Assembly: GCA_963767715.1 (NCBI GenBank)
Contig: CAVYFA010000013.1
Location: forward strand, 124,001-188,000
Reading direction: 5' to 3'
DNA length: 64,000 nt
Source of the DNA: CAVSXS01 sp963767715
GTDB taxonomy: Bacteria; Chloroflexota; Ktedonobacteria; Ktedonobacterales; Ktedonobacteraceae
Positions 1 through 9,222 of this stretch are shown here, piece after piece. How positions within the stretch are numbered: position 1 is the first letter of the stretch; each line of letters starts with the position of its first letter. Both the position numbers and the translations under genes were made by a program. The notes under the pieces are model-generated. The model saw only the letters and a list, made by a program, of their open reading frames with translations. It was not told the origin of the DNA and made no database searches.

Positions 1-66
1 GCAAAAGCCATCTCGGCGAAGAAAGATGTGAAAGACCCGGCGGCAAGCCGTCCCGGACCGGTATAG
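1..66 (+). CDS. C-terminal tail of an upstream gene (partial)
   Basis: Frame 1 is open from the window edge to a TAG at 64-66 and gives a 21-residue tail rich in Lys, Ala and Pro. The next gene starts 13 bases further on the same strand, so this would be the end of the preceding gene of one operon. Nothing about its function can be read from so short a tail, and chance openness over 66 bases is possible. Confidence 0.35.
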   Translation, partial: AKAISAKKDVKDPAASRPGPV

Positions 67-79
67 AGGGGAGCAAGCC

Positions 80-1021
80 TTGTCGAATGCAACGCGCCTC
101 AGACCCGGCCTCTGGCAAATTTCGCATCCATTCCTTGGCGAAGAAGAGATTGTAGGCTCCTACCTGCTGGCGGGAAACGATGAGCTGGCAATCGTTGACC
201 CCGGGCCTGGCAGTATGGTGGAATCGCTGCTCGCCTCCATTCGCGAGGCGGGCTTCGATCCACAGGATGTGACGCATATCCTGGCAACGCATGTTCACCT
301 CGATCACGCGGGTAACGCCGGGACGCTGGTGCGGCTGATGCCGAAGGCGCATGTGTACGTTCATGGCCTGGGTGCCCCGCACCTGCTGGACACGACAAAG
401 GTGGTGGCCAGCGCGTCGCGCATCTTCGGCGACCGTATGAAGCTGCTGTGGGGCGAGATCGAGCCGACACCGCAGGAGCGGCTGCGCGTGATCGAGCAAG
501 GCGATGTGCTAAGCGTGGCAGGCCGGCGCCTGGAGGTGCATTATACGCCAGGTCATGCCATCCATCACGTGACATTCTTCGACATGCATTCCGGCGAAGC
601 CTTCGTGGGTGACGTGGCCGGGGCGTGCCTGCCGGGCATACACTACGTGCGCCCCCCAACGCCGCCGCCCGATCTCGATCTCGAAGCCTGGTCGGCAAGC
701 ATCGAAGTGCTGAACGGCCTGCGCCCGGAGGTGCTCTACATCGGGCACTTCGGCCCGATACACGATATCGGGCCGCACCTCGCGGAGCTGCACACGCGGC
801 TCTACGCCTGGGGCGATTTCGTACTATCAGCCATGCACGATGGCAGGCAAGAAGCTGAGATCATCCCCATGCTGATTGAACATGCTAATGGAGAACTGCT
901 GCAAGCGGCGGGCGGGGACGAGCGCGTCCTGGATCGCTACGAAATCGCCACAAACTATCCTATGACCGTGCAGGGCTATATGCGCTACTGGAAGAAGAAG
1001 CACCCCGAACGGCTGGCATAG
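80..1021 (+). CDS. MBL-fold metallo-hydrolase
   Basis: A 313-residue metallo-beta-lactamase-fold hydrolase. The metal-binding signature HVHLDHAG lies at residues 71-78 (His71, His73, Asp75, His76). Further ligands are His159 in TPGHA, Asp178 in VGDVAG and His223 in GHFG, so the dinuclear metal site looks complete. Length and layout fit the glyoxalase II-like branch of the superfamily; the substrate cannot be told. The start is a TTG at 80, chosen because a GAGGGGAGC ribosome site lies just before it and the protein begins directly with the fold. There is no signal peptide, so it is cytosolic. Confidence 0.88.
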   Translation: MSNATRLRPGLWQISHPFLGEEEIVGSYLLAGNDELAIVDPGPGSMVESLLASIREAGFDPQDVTHILATHVHLDHAGNAGTLVRLMPKAHVYVHGLGAPHLLDTTKVVASASRIFGDRMKLLWGEIEPTPQERLRVIEQGDVLSVAGRRLEVHYTPGHAIHHVTFFDMHSGEAFVGDVAGACLPGIHYVRPPTPPPDLDLEAWSASIEVLNGLRPEVLYIGHFGPIHDIGPHLAELHTRLYAWGDFVLSAMHDGRQEAEIIPMLIEHANGELLQAAGGDERVLDRYEIATNYPMTVQGYMRYWKKKHPERLA

Positions 1022-1035
1022 TACCTTCTCACGAG

Positions 1036-1758
1036 TCACTTTCTCCGGGGCAATCTGTTCTCAACGCGCCTTGCGAGTTCCTCGTTAGAAGGCCTATCTT
1101 CAAACAATTTTACCAGGGCTCCGTCATTGATAAAAACAGGTATCGCAAGCAAAGCAGAGATCACAAATGAGGCAACAATAAATCCAGGCCACACTTTTGT
1201 ACCAGGTGCGGCCTGGCTGTTGAAAAGTGTCCCGGCTATTGAAGCGGCAAGGCTGCTCACGAAAAAGATCGCTTTTCCCGCGGAATACCTGTTTCTCAAC
1301 ATTTTTTCGGATTTGCTGTAATCCTCGTGTGTTTGCCAGCCAATATTGTGGAGATCACTTTGATCAACCGCGTGTTTCCCATCTGCCGTGACCTGCGTCT
1401 CGATCGCATCTCTGATGAAATCGGCCGCCTTGCGCGTGCCATACGCGTTCGCGATGTAGATATTCAACATCACGAGCGCCAGGACGGGAAAGAGAAGCGG
1501 CAGAATCGTATTTTGGATGACGAAGGCCGCACCAAATACCGTCAGCGTGATCGTGATGATCGTGTACCTGGTCGCAACGCGCTGCAATATCTCCGTTCTT
1601 AATGAGTCATATTGATGCAGCAAGAAGTCGTCTTTGTTGATCAGCTTATTGTCAGACGTATCCTGTGTAGCGGGTGTAGTTGTTGGCGTATCGATCTTTA
1701 GCGGCTTATTGCCTATTTTGAGCGTATCCTGGTTGAGATCCGATGGGTCTTGAGCCAT
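1036..1758 (-). CDS. Hypothetical membrane protein with four predicted helices
   Basis: A 240-residue protein I do not recognise. The first 60 residues are polar and rich in Thr, Asp and Lys. A long hydrophobic stretch at about 64-107 can hold two helices, then a charged loop of about 55 residues follows (with Lys-Ser-Glu-Lys and RNRYSAGK), and two more helices lie at about 163-180 and 190-211. The C-terminus is charged. A ribosome site (AGGAGGATAG on the minus strand) stands before the ATG at 1758. The layout of helix pair, cytosolic loop, helix pair recalls small effector or sensor membrane proteins, but no family can be named. It faces the MBL gene tail to tail. Confidence 0.72.
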   Translation of the reverse strand: MAQDPSDLNQDTLKIGNKPLKIDTPTTTPATQDTSDNKLINKDDFLLHQYDSLRTEILQRVATRYTIITITLTVFGAAFVIQNTILPLLFPVLALVMLNIYIANAYGTRKAADFIRDAIETQVTADGKHAVDQSDLHNIGWQTHEDYSKSEKMLRNRYSAGKAIFFVSSLAASIAGTLFNSQAAPGTKVWPGFIVASFVISALLAIPVFINDGALVKLFEDRPSNEELARRVENRLPRRK

Positions 1759-1932
1759 TTCTATCCTCCTGAGGATAATTTCCGGCTATCGCCTGTTGAG
1801 TGCATCCTAACGCAAAACGTGCTGAGTTGCAATGTCGAAATGCGATTGCATACCATCAAGTGCTCTCCTTCGTTTAGTATTGATGAGAGGTGAAAGCGTG
1901 GAGATAGATAACAGAAAGGACTATATAGATAG

Positions 1933-3450
1933 ATGAGCGACCTGACTTATGAGCAGCTCCAGCACAAACGCCTGCATTTCCTGGGCATCGGGGGGCGCGG
2001 CATGTCTGCTATGGCGCAGATAGCGCGCATTTATGGGGCGCAGGTGACCGGCTGCGATAAGGGCGAATCGTATACGACGAAGGCGCTGCAAAAGCAAGGC
2101 ATCCCCGTGCAGATCGGGCACAGCGCATCCCACCTTGACGGTGTCGATGCCTTTATTTACGTGCCGGCCGTGACCACCTTCGATCCCGATACACCCGAAT
2201 TTGTGGAGGCGCAGAAGCGCGGCATCCCCTGCCTGACCTGGCAGGAGCTACTGGGCAAGTGGGCAGCCGGTCGCTGCGCGCTTTCAGTGAGCGGCGTGCA
2301 TGGCAAAGGGACGACTACAACGCTGCTTTCCTATATGCTGCAAGATGCCGGATTCGATCCATCGTGCTTCGTCGGCGCGGTTGTGCCGCGTTTCGACAGC
2401 AACTTCCGGCTTGGCCAGAGTCCCTATTTTGTCAACGAGGCCGACGAATACAACCACAATTTCTGGCATGTTCACGCGCGTATCGCCGTCGTCACCTCGA
2501 TAGAATACGAGCATCCCGAATTCTTCGCGGACCTGGAGGCTATGCTCTACGCCTTCGAGGGGCTTATTCGCCGCATGGATATGCAAGGCAACTGGCCTTT
2601 CCCGCCTGCTGTCGTCATCAACGCGAGCAATGCCGGCTGCCGCGTGCTGCTCGAACGCCTGCATGACTGGCCTGGACGGATTGTAACGTATGCCGTCGAA
2701 AGCGCGGGGAGAGATCCATCAAACGAAGAATCGGCCGCGAACTACATCGCCTACGATGTGCGGGAAGATACCGTCCTTCGCGAGACGCATTTCCGCGCCC
2801 GCGTGCAAGGGCTGGATAACGCTGAAGCCTTTCCGGCCGGGCGTGAGTTCCGCTACTCCCTGCCCGGCATCTATAACGTGGAAAACGCCCTGGCGGCTCT
2901 CGCGGCTGCGCATGCGGCGGGTGTCTCGTATGACTCCGCGCTCGGGACGCTGGAAAACTTCGAGGGCGTCAAACGGCGTTTCGAGGTCAGGCATCAGGGG
3001 CCGCTCGAGCTTGACGGGGAAACGCTCCGGGATGTGGTGCTGATCGATGATTACGCCCATCATCCAACCGCCATCTCGCTCACGCTGGATGCGGCGCGCC
3101 AGCGTTTCCCTGGTCGCCGCCTGGTGCTGATCTACCAGCCAGATATGTTTACGCGCACGAAGATGCTCTTCGACGATTTCGTAAAGGCGTTCCAGGGCGC
3201 GGATATGGTGATCATGACCGATATCAACCCTGGCCGTGAACGCGACACCGGCCTCGTTTCCGCGCAGCAACTGGTTGCGGCCATAGCGCAAGGCCCGCGT
3301 TTCGCACAAACGCAGGGACGGGTGCTGCTCGGAGGCAGCCTGGACAACGTAGAGCGACTGCTTCGCCGGGAGGTTCGCTCCGGTGATGTGGTGATTCTCA
3401 TGGGTTCAGGCACGATTTACACCGTGACGAAGCACCTGTTACACGAGTGA
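1933..3450 (+). CDS. murC: Mur ligase, UDP-N-acetylmuramate--L-alanine ligase type
   Basis: A 505-residue Mur ligase with all three domains. The N-terminal Rossmann domain has GIGGRGMSAMA (18-28). The ATP-binding central domain has the loop GVHGKGTTTT (about 121-130), the NEADEYN segment and TSIEYEHPEFF. The C-terminal domain has DDYAHHPTAI and a closing GSGTIYTVT. These are MurC or Mpl marks: the enzyme adds L-alanine (or a peptide, in Mpl) to UDP-MurNAc in the cytosol during peptidoglycan synthesis. It stands alone, outside a dcw cluster. Odd point: the usual GTHGKTTT loop reads GVHGKGTTT, with a Gly between Lys and Thr. MurC is favoured over Mpl, but not firmly. Confidence 0.88.
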   Translation: MSDLTYEQLQHKRLHFLGIGGRGMSAMAQIARIYGAQVTGCDKGESYTTKALQKQGIPVQIGHSASHLDGVDAFIYVPAVTTFDPDTPEFVEAQKRGIPCLTWQELLGKWAAGRCALSVSGVHGKGTTTTLLSYMLQDAGFDPSCFVGAVVPRFDSNFRLGQSPYFVNEADEYNHNFWHVHARIAVVTSIEYEHPEFFADLEAMLYAFEGLIRRMDMQGNWPFPPAVVINASNAGCRVLLERLHDWPGRIVTYAVESAGRDPSNEESAANYIAYDVREDTVLRETHFRARVQGLDNAEAFPAGREFRYSLPGIYNVENALAALAAAHAAGVSYDSALGTLENFEGVKRRFEVRHQGPLELDGETLRDVVLIDDYAHHPTAISLTLDAARQRFPGRRLVLIYQPDMFTRTKMLFDDFVKAFQGADMVIMTDINPGRERDTGLVSAQQLVAAIAQGPRFAQTQGRVLLGGSLDNVERLLRREVRSGDVVILMGSGTIYTVTKHLLHE

Positions 3451-3453
3451 TTG

Positions 3454-3771
3454 CTACACGGCCTTGGTGCCGCGCTGCGACGCCTGTTTGAACTGGTTGC
3501 GCTGCTCATCTGAAAGGGCACGCTCGAGCGACTGCCGAAGGCCCTCGTTGAACCGCTGCCACTGGTGCGCACGCGCGGCCCCGGTATACTCTTCATAATT
3601 GATGATCTCCTCTGGAAGGGCGATCGGCTCTCCCGGAAGACGCGCGGTCAGGCCCTGCGTCAATCCCTGCAAACGCGCGCGCCCTATCCCCTGCATGATG
3701 CCACGCATTTCTAAAACAGTACTAATTGGTGCGTTCGGCATTGAAGCAATCGGCCTGGGAAGCGACTCCAC
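3454..3771 (-). CDS. Small hypothetical protein
   Basis: A reading frame of up to 105 residues ending three bases past the murC stop on the opposite strand. The C-terminal 70 residues (from ARLPGEPIALPEE) are charged and look like a small helical cytosolic protein, with Gln, Arg and Glu heptad-like spacing near the end. The start is uncertain: GTG at 3771, ATG at 3741 and ATG at 3708 are all in frame, and the first 20 residues look unlike coding sequence, so an internal ATG is likelier. No family recognised. Confidence 0.45.
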   Translation of the reverse strand: MESLPRPIASMPNAPISTVLEMRGIMQGIGRARLQGLTQGLTARLPGEPIALPEEIINYEEYTGAARAHQWQRFNEGLRQSLERALSDEQRNQFKQASQRGTKAV

Positions 3772-3784
3772 AAGGTGTGAAGAC

Positions 3785-3814
3785 TTGACACAGAGCGAAA
3801 CTTCTTTGTATGAT
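3785..3814 (+). promoter_or_regulatory. Sigma-A promoter for the DUF4388-like gene
   Basis: TTGACA at 3785-3790 and TATGAT at 3809-3814 are separated by 18 bases. The gene at 3857 follows about 42 bases downstream, with GAGAGCCGG before its GTG start. Confidence 0.65.
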
Positions 3815-3856
3815 GGAGAGGCGTGTTATCCCCTTACAGAGAGCCGGTGAATTATT

Positions 3857-4657
3857 GTGGGCCAGGTTCATTCGTACCGTACTTCGTGGCAAGGCACCCT
3901 GCGCGACCTGGCGCTGATTGTCGCGGCTATCCGCCGAGCACATGCGTTCGGGCGCCTGACGCTGCGCAATGAAGAGGCTCTCAGTGTGGCGCACCTCTAT
4001 TTTTATAGCGGAAAACTCGTGCATATCATCAGCAACCGGGGCAATGCCGCTGCTACCTTGAACGATCTGCAAAAGTGGACGCGGGCCACAGTGCGCTTTG
4101 TGCGCGGGACTCCCCCTGGTGATAGAACGGTTGGAGATGAGCAGGAACGCTCTTTTGATACACTCCTCTTGGACTGGCAGCGGCGCGGTATCGTGGCGGT
4201 TCCCCAGGCTCCGCGCGTAGTAGATGGTGGAGTCGTGGCCACGCGTGGGGTGGAGCAGTTGATAACTCCCCAGGAGTGGCGTGTGCTGGTTGAAGGAACC
4301 CGGCGCATATCGATGGCCGTGGCGCATCTTGTCGGGCCAATCGAGGCCCTTTCGGTGCTGCGCGACGTGCTGGACGACTGCTCTGCTGCCTTTCCCGCCT
4401 TTGCCGCACTCCATATCGCCCCCTCCGGCTATTTGCAAATCACCGACACGACCCACTTCGACCGCATTCCGCGCGGAGAAATGCTGGATGGATTTGCCGC
4501 GCTCTTCTCCATTTGCCAGTACTTCTGCGCGCCCATCATCGGTGAGAGCGACGCGCACCGGCTTATGATTCAGGCGCTAGGCGATGTTGGCCCTTCACTG
4601 GTGAACATGGGTGTGTTCCGTATAGATCGCGCGCTACTGTCAGGAAAGCAGTCGTAA
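3857..4657 (+). CDS. DUF4388-like (PATAN-type) protein
   Basis: A 266-residue cytosolic protein. The N-terminal 75 residues read like a DUF4388 domain (GRLTLRNEEALSVAHLYFYSGKLVHI), a small fold often tied to two-component and gliding signalling in bacteria. The remaining part, about 120-260, has no motif I recognise. A GTG start at 3857 fits the promoter and ribosome site upstream. It lies head to tail with, but convergent to, the PP2C phosphatase gene that ends four bases later on the other strand. Role in signalling is inference from the domain only. Confidence 0.7.
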   Translation: MGQVHSYRTSWQGTLRDLALIVAAIRRAHAFGRLTLRNEEALSVAHLYFYSGKLVHIISNRGNAAATLNDLQKWTRATVRFVRGTPPGDRTVGDEQERSFDTLLLDWQRRGIVAVPQAPRVVDGGVVATRGVEQLITPQEWRVLVEGTRRISMAVAHLVGPIEALSVLRDVLDDCSAAFPAFAALHIAPSGYLQITDTTHFDRIPRGEMLDGFAALFSICQYFCAPIIGESDAHRLMIQALGDVGPSLVNMGVFRIDRALLSGKQS

Positions 4658-4660
4658 ACG

Positions 4661-5629
4661 CTAAAACCGGCGCGTTACGACAACGGCGCTCATATCATCG
4701 GGCTTGGCGCGAATGGTCACACCACGGTCTTCTCGCGAACGCAGCAGCGATCGCTCCACCAGCACGCGAGCGACTGCGTCGCGCGAGGTGGTGCGCAGGA
4801 TCGACTCGATTTCGGCATCGGTGAGGTTATCGTGGATGCCGTCGGTGCAGAGCAGGATGCGGTCGCCAATGGCAATCGGCGTCTCTGCGAGGTGAATGGT
4901 TGGAGGAAGGGGTCCGCCCAGGGCCTGGGTGATGCCCCCACGCAGGCGGAAGTAGCTAAATTCCAGCTCGGTGAGATCTTCAGCGAGCATCGCCTGGTCG
5001 ATGTGGCGCGCATCTTCTTCCGTCACCATCTGATTTTCGACCAATCGACCCAGCAGACCGTCATCGGTCGTCAGGCGCTTGAGCGGCCCTTGTTCAGGAA
5101 GCAGGTAGACGCGACTATCTCCAACGTGGGCATAGATCATTGCATAGTCGTTGGCGCTCGCCTTCTGGCAGAACATGGCGATGGCGACGGTCGTGGCAAG
5201 ATCATCCGTCCCGGCAACACGTGCACCCTCGGTGCGCACTCGTTCATCAGCACTCTCTACTACCCCCTGGAGGATACTACAGAAATCGGCGGAATCGCAG
5301 CTAATCAGGCGGTCTGTGGGGAGAGGCTTTCCATATTTCTTCTGCATTGCCAGGTGCCAGGCTGCGAGCGCGGCGCGTTTGGCCGTTTGCGACGCGATTT
5401 CACCCGCGGCGCTTCCTCCTACCCCATCAAAGACCCCTATCAGCCCGCCTTCTTTATTGATGAGGTAAGTGTCCTCATTGCGCTGTGGATGGCGTTCACA
5501 GGGGATAGTATATCCAACGATTTTAAATGGAAGCCGGGCATCCGAGTTGCGTTGTCTCTGTCTATTTTTCCTATGCTGCGACATCGGTGTCGATTGCTGC
5601 CTTTCGCCATAAATTAACACTTTTTGCAT
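4661..5629 (-). CDS. PP2C-family serine/threonine phosphatase
   Basis: A protein phosphatase 2C of up to 322 residues. Metal-binding and catalytic motifs appear in order: RNEDTYL near residue 50, GVFDGVGG near 66, HVGDSRVYLL near 165, CTDGIHDNL near 260, and KPDDMSAVVV near the C-terminus. It should remove phosphate from Ser/Thr residues using Mn/Mg ions in the cytosol, usually opposing Hanks-type kinases; no kinase gene lies next to it. The start is unsure. ATG 5629 lies three bases after a TATAAT box, so the internal ATG at 5584 (MSQHRK), which has GAAAGG upstream, may be the true one. Confidence 0.88.
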   Translation of the reverse strand: MQKVLIYGERQQSTPMSQHRKNRQRQRNSDARLPFKIVGYTIPCERHPQRNEDTYLINKEGGLIGVFDGVGGSAAGEIASQTAKRAALAAWHLAMQKKYGKPLPTDRLISCDSADFCSILQGVVESADERVRTEGARVAGTDDLATTVAIAMFCQKASANDYAMIYAHVGDSRVYLLPEQGPLKRLTTDDGLLGRLVENQMVTEEDARHIDQAMLAEDLTELEFSYFRLRGGITQALGGPLPPTIHLAETPIAIGDRILLCTDGIHDNLTDAEIESILRTTSRDAVARVLVERSLLRSREDRGVTIRAKPDDMSAVVVTRRF

Positions 5630-5844
5630 GATTATACAATTTAATCCCTACTTATCCTCTTCCGGCTACGCTTATTTTACTTGCTCATCGCCTGCGGCCT
5701 TCATTTCGCTGAGAAGCGCTGTAAATCCAGAGAGAAAAGAATATATGTGTGTGCAAGTATAGCAGAAAATAAGCAGAAATGCATCTCTTCTAATGGCTAC
5801 ATCGTGTAAAGGGGTAGGTAATAGTCAATAAAAAGGAGAGCATA

Positions 5845-6381
5845 ATGCAACCAAACCAGTATCCGGATGAACCCGTTTACAATCAGCCAACTGAGAGAAG
5901 TCCGCAAATGGCCCCGCCCCCGCAGGACCCACCGTATTATGCGCCGGATGGCGCATATGGACAAAATGCCGGAAACGCGCCGTCGCCTTATCAGCAGAAC
6001 GTAAACTCCCCGCAACAACGCGCTTCACAGGCCTATCGCGAGCAGGAAAAAGCGACTACCGTTACTTACGGGATAGCCAAGTTCATCGACTACCTCAAGT
6101 GGGTGCTACTCGTTCTAGAAGTACTCTTCGGACTGCGTTTCCTGTTGAGGCTGCTTGGAGCCGACCCGGGGAATCCCTTTGCCAGCTTCCTCTATGGATT
6201 GAGCGGCTTCTTTCTCGCGCCGTTTCGCGGTCTTGTGCACGATCCCTCGTTCGGTGCGTCAACCTTGCACGTCTTTGAGTGGACAACTCTGATTGGTATG
6301 CTGATCTATGGCCTGGTGTTCTGGATCATCTGGCTGCTCCTGCGCACCAGTGTATCCCGGCCCCGGGAACCGATCAGTTGA
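5845..6381 (+). CDS. YggT-family membrane protein with Pro/Gln-rich N-terminus
   Basis: A 178-residue protein. Residues 1-70 are disordered and rich in Pro, Gln, Tyr and Asn. From about 80 comes a YggT-like membrane module: hydrophobic helix, LRFLLRLLGADPGNPFASFLY loop, a re-entrant FFLAPFRGL segment, then a second helix near 150-170. YggT proteins sit in the inner membrane; their function is poorly known, although some are linked to envelope stress. AAAAAGGAGAGCATA precedes the ATG. The zinc-ribbon gene starts 31 bases after its stop, so the two form a short operon. Confidence 0.8.
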   Translation: MQPNQYPDEPVYNQPTERSPQMAPPPQDPPYYAPDGAYGQNAGNAPSPYQQNVNSPQQRASQAYREQEKATTVTYGIAKFIDYLKWVLLVLEVLFGLRFLLRLLGADPGNPFASFLYGLSGFFLAPFRGLVHDPSFGASTLHVFEWTTLIGMLIYGLVFWIIWLLLRTSVSRPREPIS

Positions 6382-6412
6382 CGCTATCCAGAGAGAAAAG
6401 AGGGAAGAGCCA

Positions 6413-6628
6413 ATGGATGGAACGGTAATCGCTATTCTCATCATCCTCGCCGTGGCAGTCCTGAGCGTTTCGCTCTGGTTGTTCCGCGCGCGGCTCAGAT
6501 ATAAGGCCACCGTCGCTCAGCCACAACTTATGAAGAAATGTCCCAACTGCGGGACGATGATGGCCCCCGAGGTGGCGTTTTGCCCGAATTGCGGAACGCG
6601 CGTGCCTCGTGTAATGACGACGGTTTAA
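6413..6628 (+). CDS. Membrane-anchored double-CXXC zinc-ribbon protein
   Basis: A 71-residue protein: an N-terminal membrane helix (residues 4-25), a short basic linker, then a zinc ribbon with two Cys pairs, KKCPNCGTMM and AFCPNCGTRVP. The start is set at the ATG at 6413, preceded by AGAGGGAAGAGCCA; a longer in-frame reading from 6308 would overlap the YggT gene and is rejected. The pair with the YggT-like gene suggests a common envelope role, which is inference. Confidence 0.75.
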   Translation: MDGTVIAILIILAVAVLSVSLWLFRARLRYKATVAQPQLMKKCPNCGTMMAPEVAFCPNCGTRVPRVMTTV

Positions 6629-6810
6629 CAGAGAGCATCAAATCACAATTCATTCGCATAAGTAACTCCTGCCGTAATGTAAGTAGCAGGCAGTCAAAAG
6701 GCTCATGATCCTATTGCTTTGCAAACTCTCCATCGTGTGTGACATGATGGAAAACAGTGTGGCCTGTTCCATTGCAATAAACTGGACATTTAGAAAGGCA
6801 GAAAATACTC

Positions 6811-7572
6811 ATGTGTTATGATGATCAAGCAGTCCCGCCGTCACCGCCGGGAAATGGCGGTAGTGCGCATGGCGAAGATGTCGTGCTGGCGGCCAGCGAT
6901 GGCAACCGGTTTTCAGCCTACATCGCGCATCCCGGCAGTCCAGGGAAGGCCCAGGTAATTATTTATCCCGATGTGCGCGGCCTGCACCGCTTTTATAAAG
7001 AACTGGCGCTGCGTTATGCAGAGGTGGGCATCACCGCTCTGGCCATCGACTATTTCGGGCGCTCGGCTGGCCTCACCTCGCGCGATGAGCCGTTCGAATT
7101 CTGGCCCCACGTGCAGCAGATGTCGCTGCCCACCTTCTTCGCGGACGTGGACGCGGCGCTGACCTACCTGCGCACCGGCGAAGGCGCTCAGCGAGCGACC
7201 TTTACGACGGGCTTCTGCATGGGTGGCACCCTCTCGTTCTATTCCGGCACGCAGGACTTCAGCTTCGCGGGGCTGATCGGCTTCTATTCAGGCTTCACCC
7301 GCGCCTTCGCCGGAGCGAAAGGTCCGTTGCTGGAAGAGGCTGTGCATATCAAGTATCCCGTACTCGGTCTTTATGGCGGCGACGACCAGGCCATCACACG
7401 CGAGCAGATCGAGACGTTCGATAAGGCGCTGGACAAAGCTGGCGTCGAACACGAGATCGTCATTTACCCCGGCGCGCCCCACAGTTTCTTCGACCGCCGT
7501 GCCACCGAGTACGCCGAAGCGTCTGCCGACGCGTGGAAACGCGTGCTGGGCTTCATCGCCGCGCATTCGTAG
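6811..7572 (+). CDS. Dienelactone hydrolase family protein
   Basis: A 253-residue alpha/beta hydrolase of the dienelactone hydrolase family. The nucleophile elbow is GFCMGG with Cys136, the acid is near Asp191 (YGGDDQAI), and the base is His224 (GAPHSFFDR). These form the Cys-Asp-His triad typical of the family. The first 20 residues are a Pro/Gly-rich leader. Family members hydrolyse dienelactones or related esters in aromatic breakdown, but many homologues act on other esters, so the substrate is open. A GAAAGGCAGAAAATACTC leader precedes the ATG. Confidence 0.87.
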   Translation: MCYDDQAVPPSPPGNGGSAHGEDVVLAASDGNRFSAYIAHPGSPGKAQVIIYPDVRGLHRFYKELALRYAEVGITALAIDYFGRSAGLTSRDEPFEFWPHVQQMSLPTFFADVDAALTYLRTGEGAQRATFTTGFCMGGTLSFYSGTQDFSFAGLIGFYSGFTRAFAGAKGPLLEEAVHIKYPVLGLYGGDDQAITREQIETFDKALDKAGVEHEIVIYPGAPHSFFDRRATEYAEASADAWKRVLGFIAAHS

Positions 7573-7576
7573 TACT

Positions 7577-9106
7577 CTACGGGCTGGTCGCTAAATATCT
7601 CGGTGCGTGGCGTGTTCTCGTCCCCTGTTCGAAGGCGTAGGCCAGGCAAATCAGCGTTGGTTCGCTGTAAGCGCGGCCTATGAAGGTGATGCCGATGGGC
7701 AGCTCGAAGGTATAGCCTGCCGGAACGGTGATGGCCGGGTAGCCGGCCAGCGCCGCGGCTTGCGAACTGCCTCCCGTGCCGTGATCGCCGTTGACGAGGT
7801 CAATGCACCATGCCGGGCCGGTGCTGGGCATCACCAGCGCGTCGAGCCGGTATTGCTCCATCACCGCGTCGATGCCCTCTTCGCGCGAGAGGCGGCGGTT
7901 CTCCGCCAGCGCCTCGATATAGGCAGGATCATCTAGCGAAGTCGTTGCCTGGGCCTTCAGCAGCAGCTCCTGTCCGAAATACTGGAGTTCCTGCTCGGCG
8001 TGAGCATCGTTAAAGGAGATTACATCGGCGAGCGTGCGCACCGGCAATTCGAGCAGGTCGGCGAGGTAGTCGTTCAGGTCGGCCTTGCATTCGTGGAGCA
8101 GCACGGTCAATTCTGATTTTGACTCGGACATCTGCTTCGCGGTCGGAATATCGGCGTTGTCGATGATCTCGGCGCCCAGTTCGCGCATGCGCTCGATAGC
8201 GGCTACGGCGATGGCATCAGCCTTCGCGCTGTAGCCGAAATAGACCTGGCGCGCGATGCCGATTCGCGCGCCCCGCAGCCCGTCTTTCTCTAGAAATTTC
8301 GTATAGTCTGAGTGATATCGCCCTGCGCTGGCACCGGTGGCCGGGTCGCGCTCATCAACGCCGGTAATGGCTCCGAGGAGCGCGGCAGCGTCTGCTACCG
8401 TGCGCGCCATCGGCCCTACGGTATCCTGGCTGTGCGCGATGGGGATCACACCCGCGCGGCTGGTGAGGCCGACGGTGGGTTTGATGCCGACCAGAGAGTT
8501 AATAGCCGAAGGGCAGATAATAGAGCCGTCGGTTTCAGTTCCAAGCGCGGCGGCTGCCAGGCCGGCGGCGATGGCAGCGCCAGAACCCGAACTGGAGCCG
8601 CAGGGGGTGCGATCCAGCACGTAGGGGTTGCGCGTCTGCCCACCACGACCGCTCCACCCGCTCGAAGAGGGATCCGAGCGAAAGTTGGCCCACTCGCTCA
8701 AATTGGCCTTGCCCAGGATTATCGCCCCGGCGCGGCGCAGTTGCTGCACGACGAAGGCGTCGCGCGGCACACGCGAACCAACCAGGGCCAGCGATCCCCC
8801 CGTCGTCTGCATTCTATCGTCGGTGGCGATATTGTCCTTGACGAGCATCGGGATGCCGTGCAGCGGCCCGCGTATGCCGCGCGCGGCTCGCTCTTCGTCA
8901 AGCGCTCTGGCGATGTCGTGGCAATCGGGGTTGATCTCTATGACCGAGCGGAGCATTGGCCCGGAGCGATCGATAGCTTCAATGCGCTCGAGATATCGAT
9001 CGACCAGTTGCCGCGCCGTCACCTGTCCCGCTGTCATGGCAGCCTGCAACTGGCTGATCGTGGCTTCTTCGAGGGTGGTCAATGGCTCTTCTGGCGTTGT
9101 AGGCAT
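7577..9106 (-). CDS. Amidase-signature family hydrolase
   Basis: A 509-residue amidase-signature enzyme with the Ser-cisSer-Lys triad in place: Lys90 in MLVKDN, the glycine/serine stretch CGSSSGSGAA at 169-178 with the cis-Ser, and the nucleophile Ser195 in ETDGSI. Length fits stand-alone amidases rather than GatA, and no gatC or gatB lies nearby. It would cleave a carboxamide; the substrate is unknown. No signal peptide, so it is cytosolic. The start at 9106 has an AAGGAG-like site upstream. Confidence 0.88.
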   Translation of the reverse strand: MPTTPEEPLTTLEEATISQLQAAMTAGQVTARQLVDRYLERIEAIDRSGPMLRSVIEINPDCHDIARALDEERAARGIRGPLHGIPMLVKDNIATDDRMQTTGGSLALVGSRVPRDAFVVQQLRRAGAIILGKANLSEWANFRSDPSSSGWSGRGGQTRNPYVLDRTPCGSSSGSGAAIAAGLAAAALGTETDGSIICPSAINSLVGIKPTVGLTSRAGVIPIAHSQDTVGPMARTVADAAALLGAITGVDERDPATGASAGRYHSDYTKFLEKDGLRGARIGIARQVYFGYSAKADAIAVAAIERMRELGAEIIDNADIPTAKQMSESKSELTVLLHECKADLNDYLADLLELPVRTLADVISFNDAHAEQELQYFGQELLLKAQATTSLDDPAYIEALAENRRLSREEGIDAVMEQYRLDALVMPSTGPAWCIDLVNGDHGTGGSSQAAALAGYPAITVPAGYTFELPIGITFIGRAYSEPTLICLAYAFEQGTRTRHAPRYLATSP

Positions 9107-9222
9107 AGGAAAGTTACTCCTTCATTGAAAATTTACCGGGGCGACCCAACCACATGTTTCCCCAACTATAGCACATTTACCCTATAGTATTACAGGTGCA
9201 GGTTGCATAAAAGGAGAACATT

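Noticed and set aside
8312..9187. A 291-residue open frame opposite the amidase
   Set aside because: The amidase signature on the other strand is decisive.
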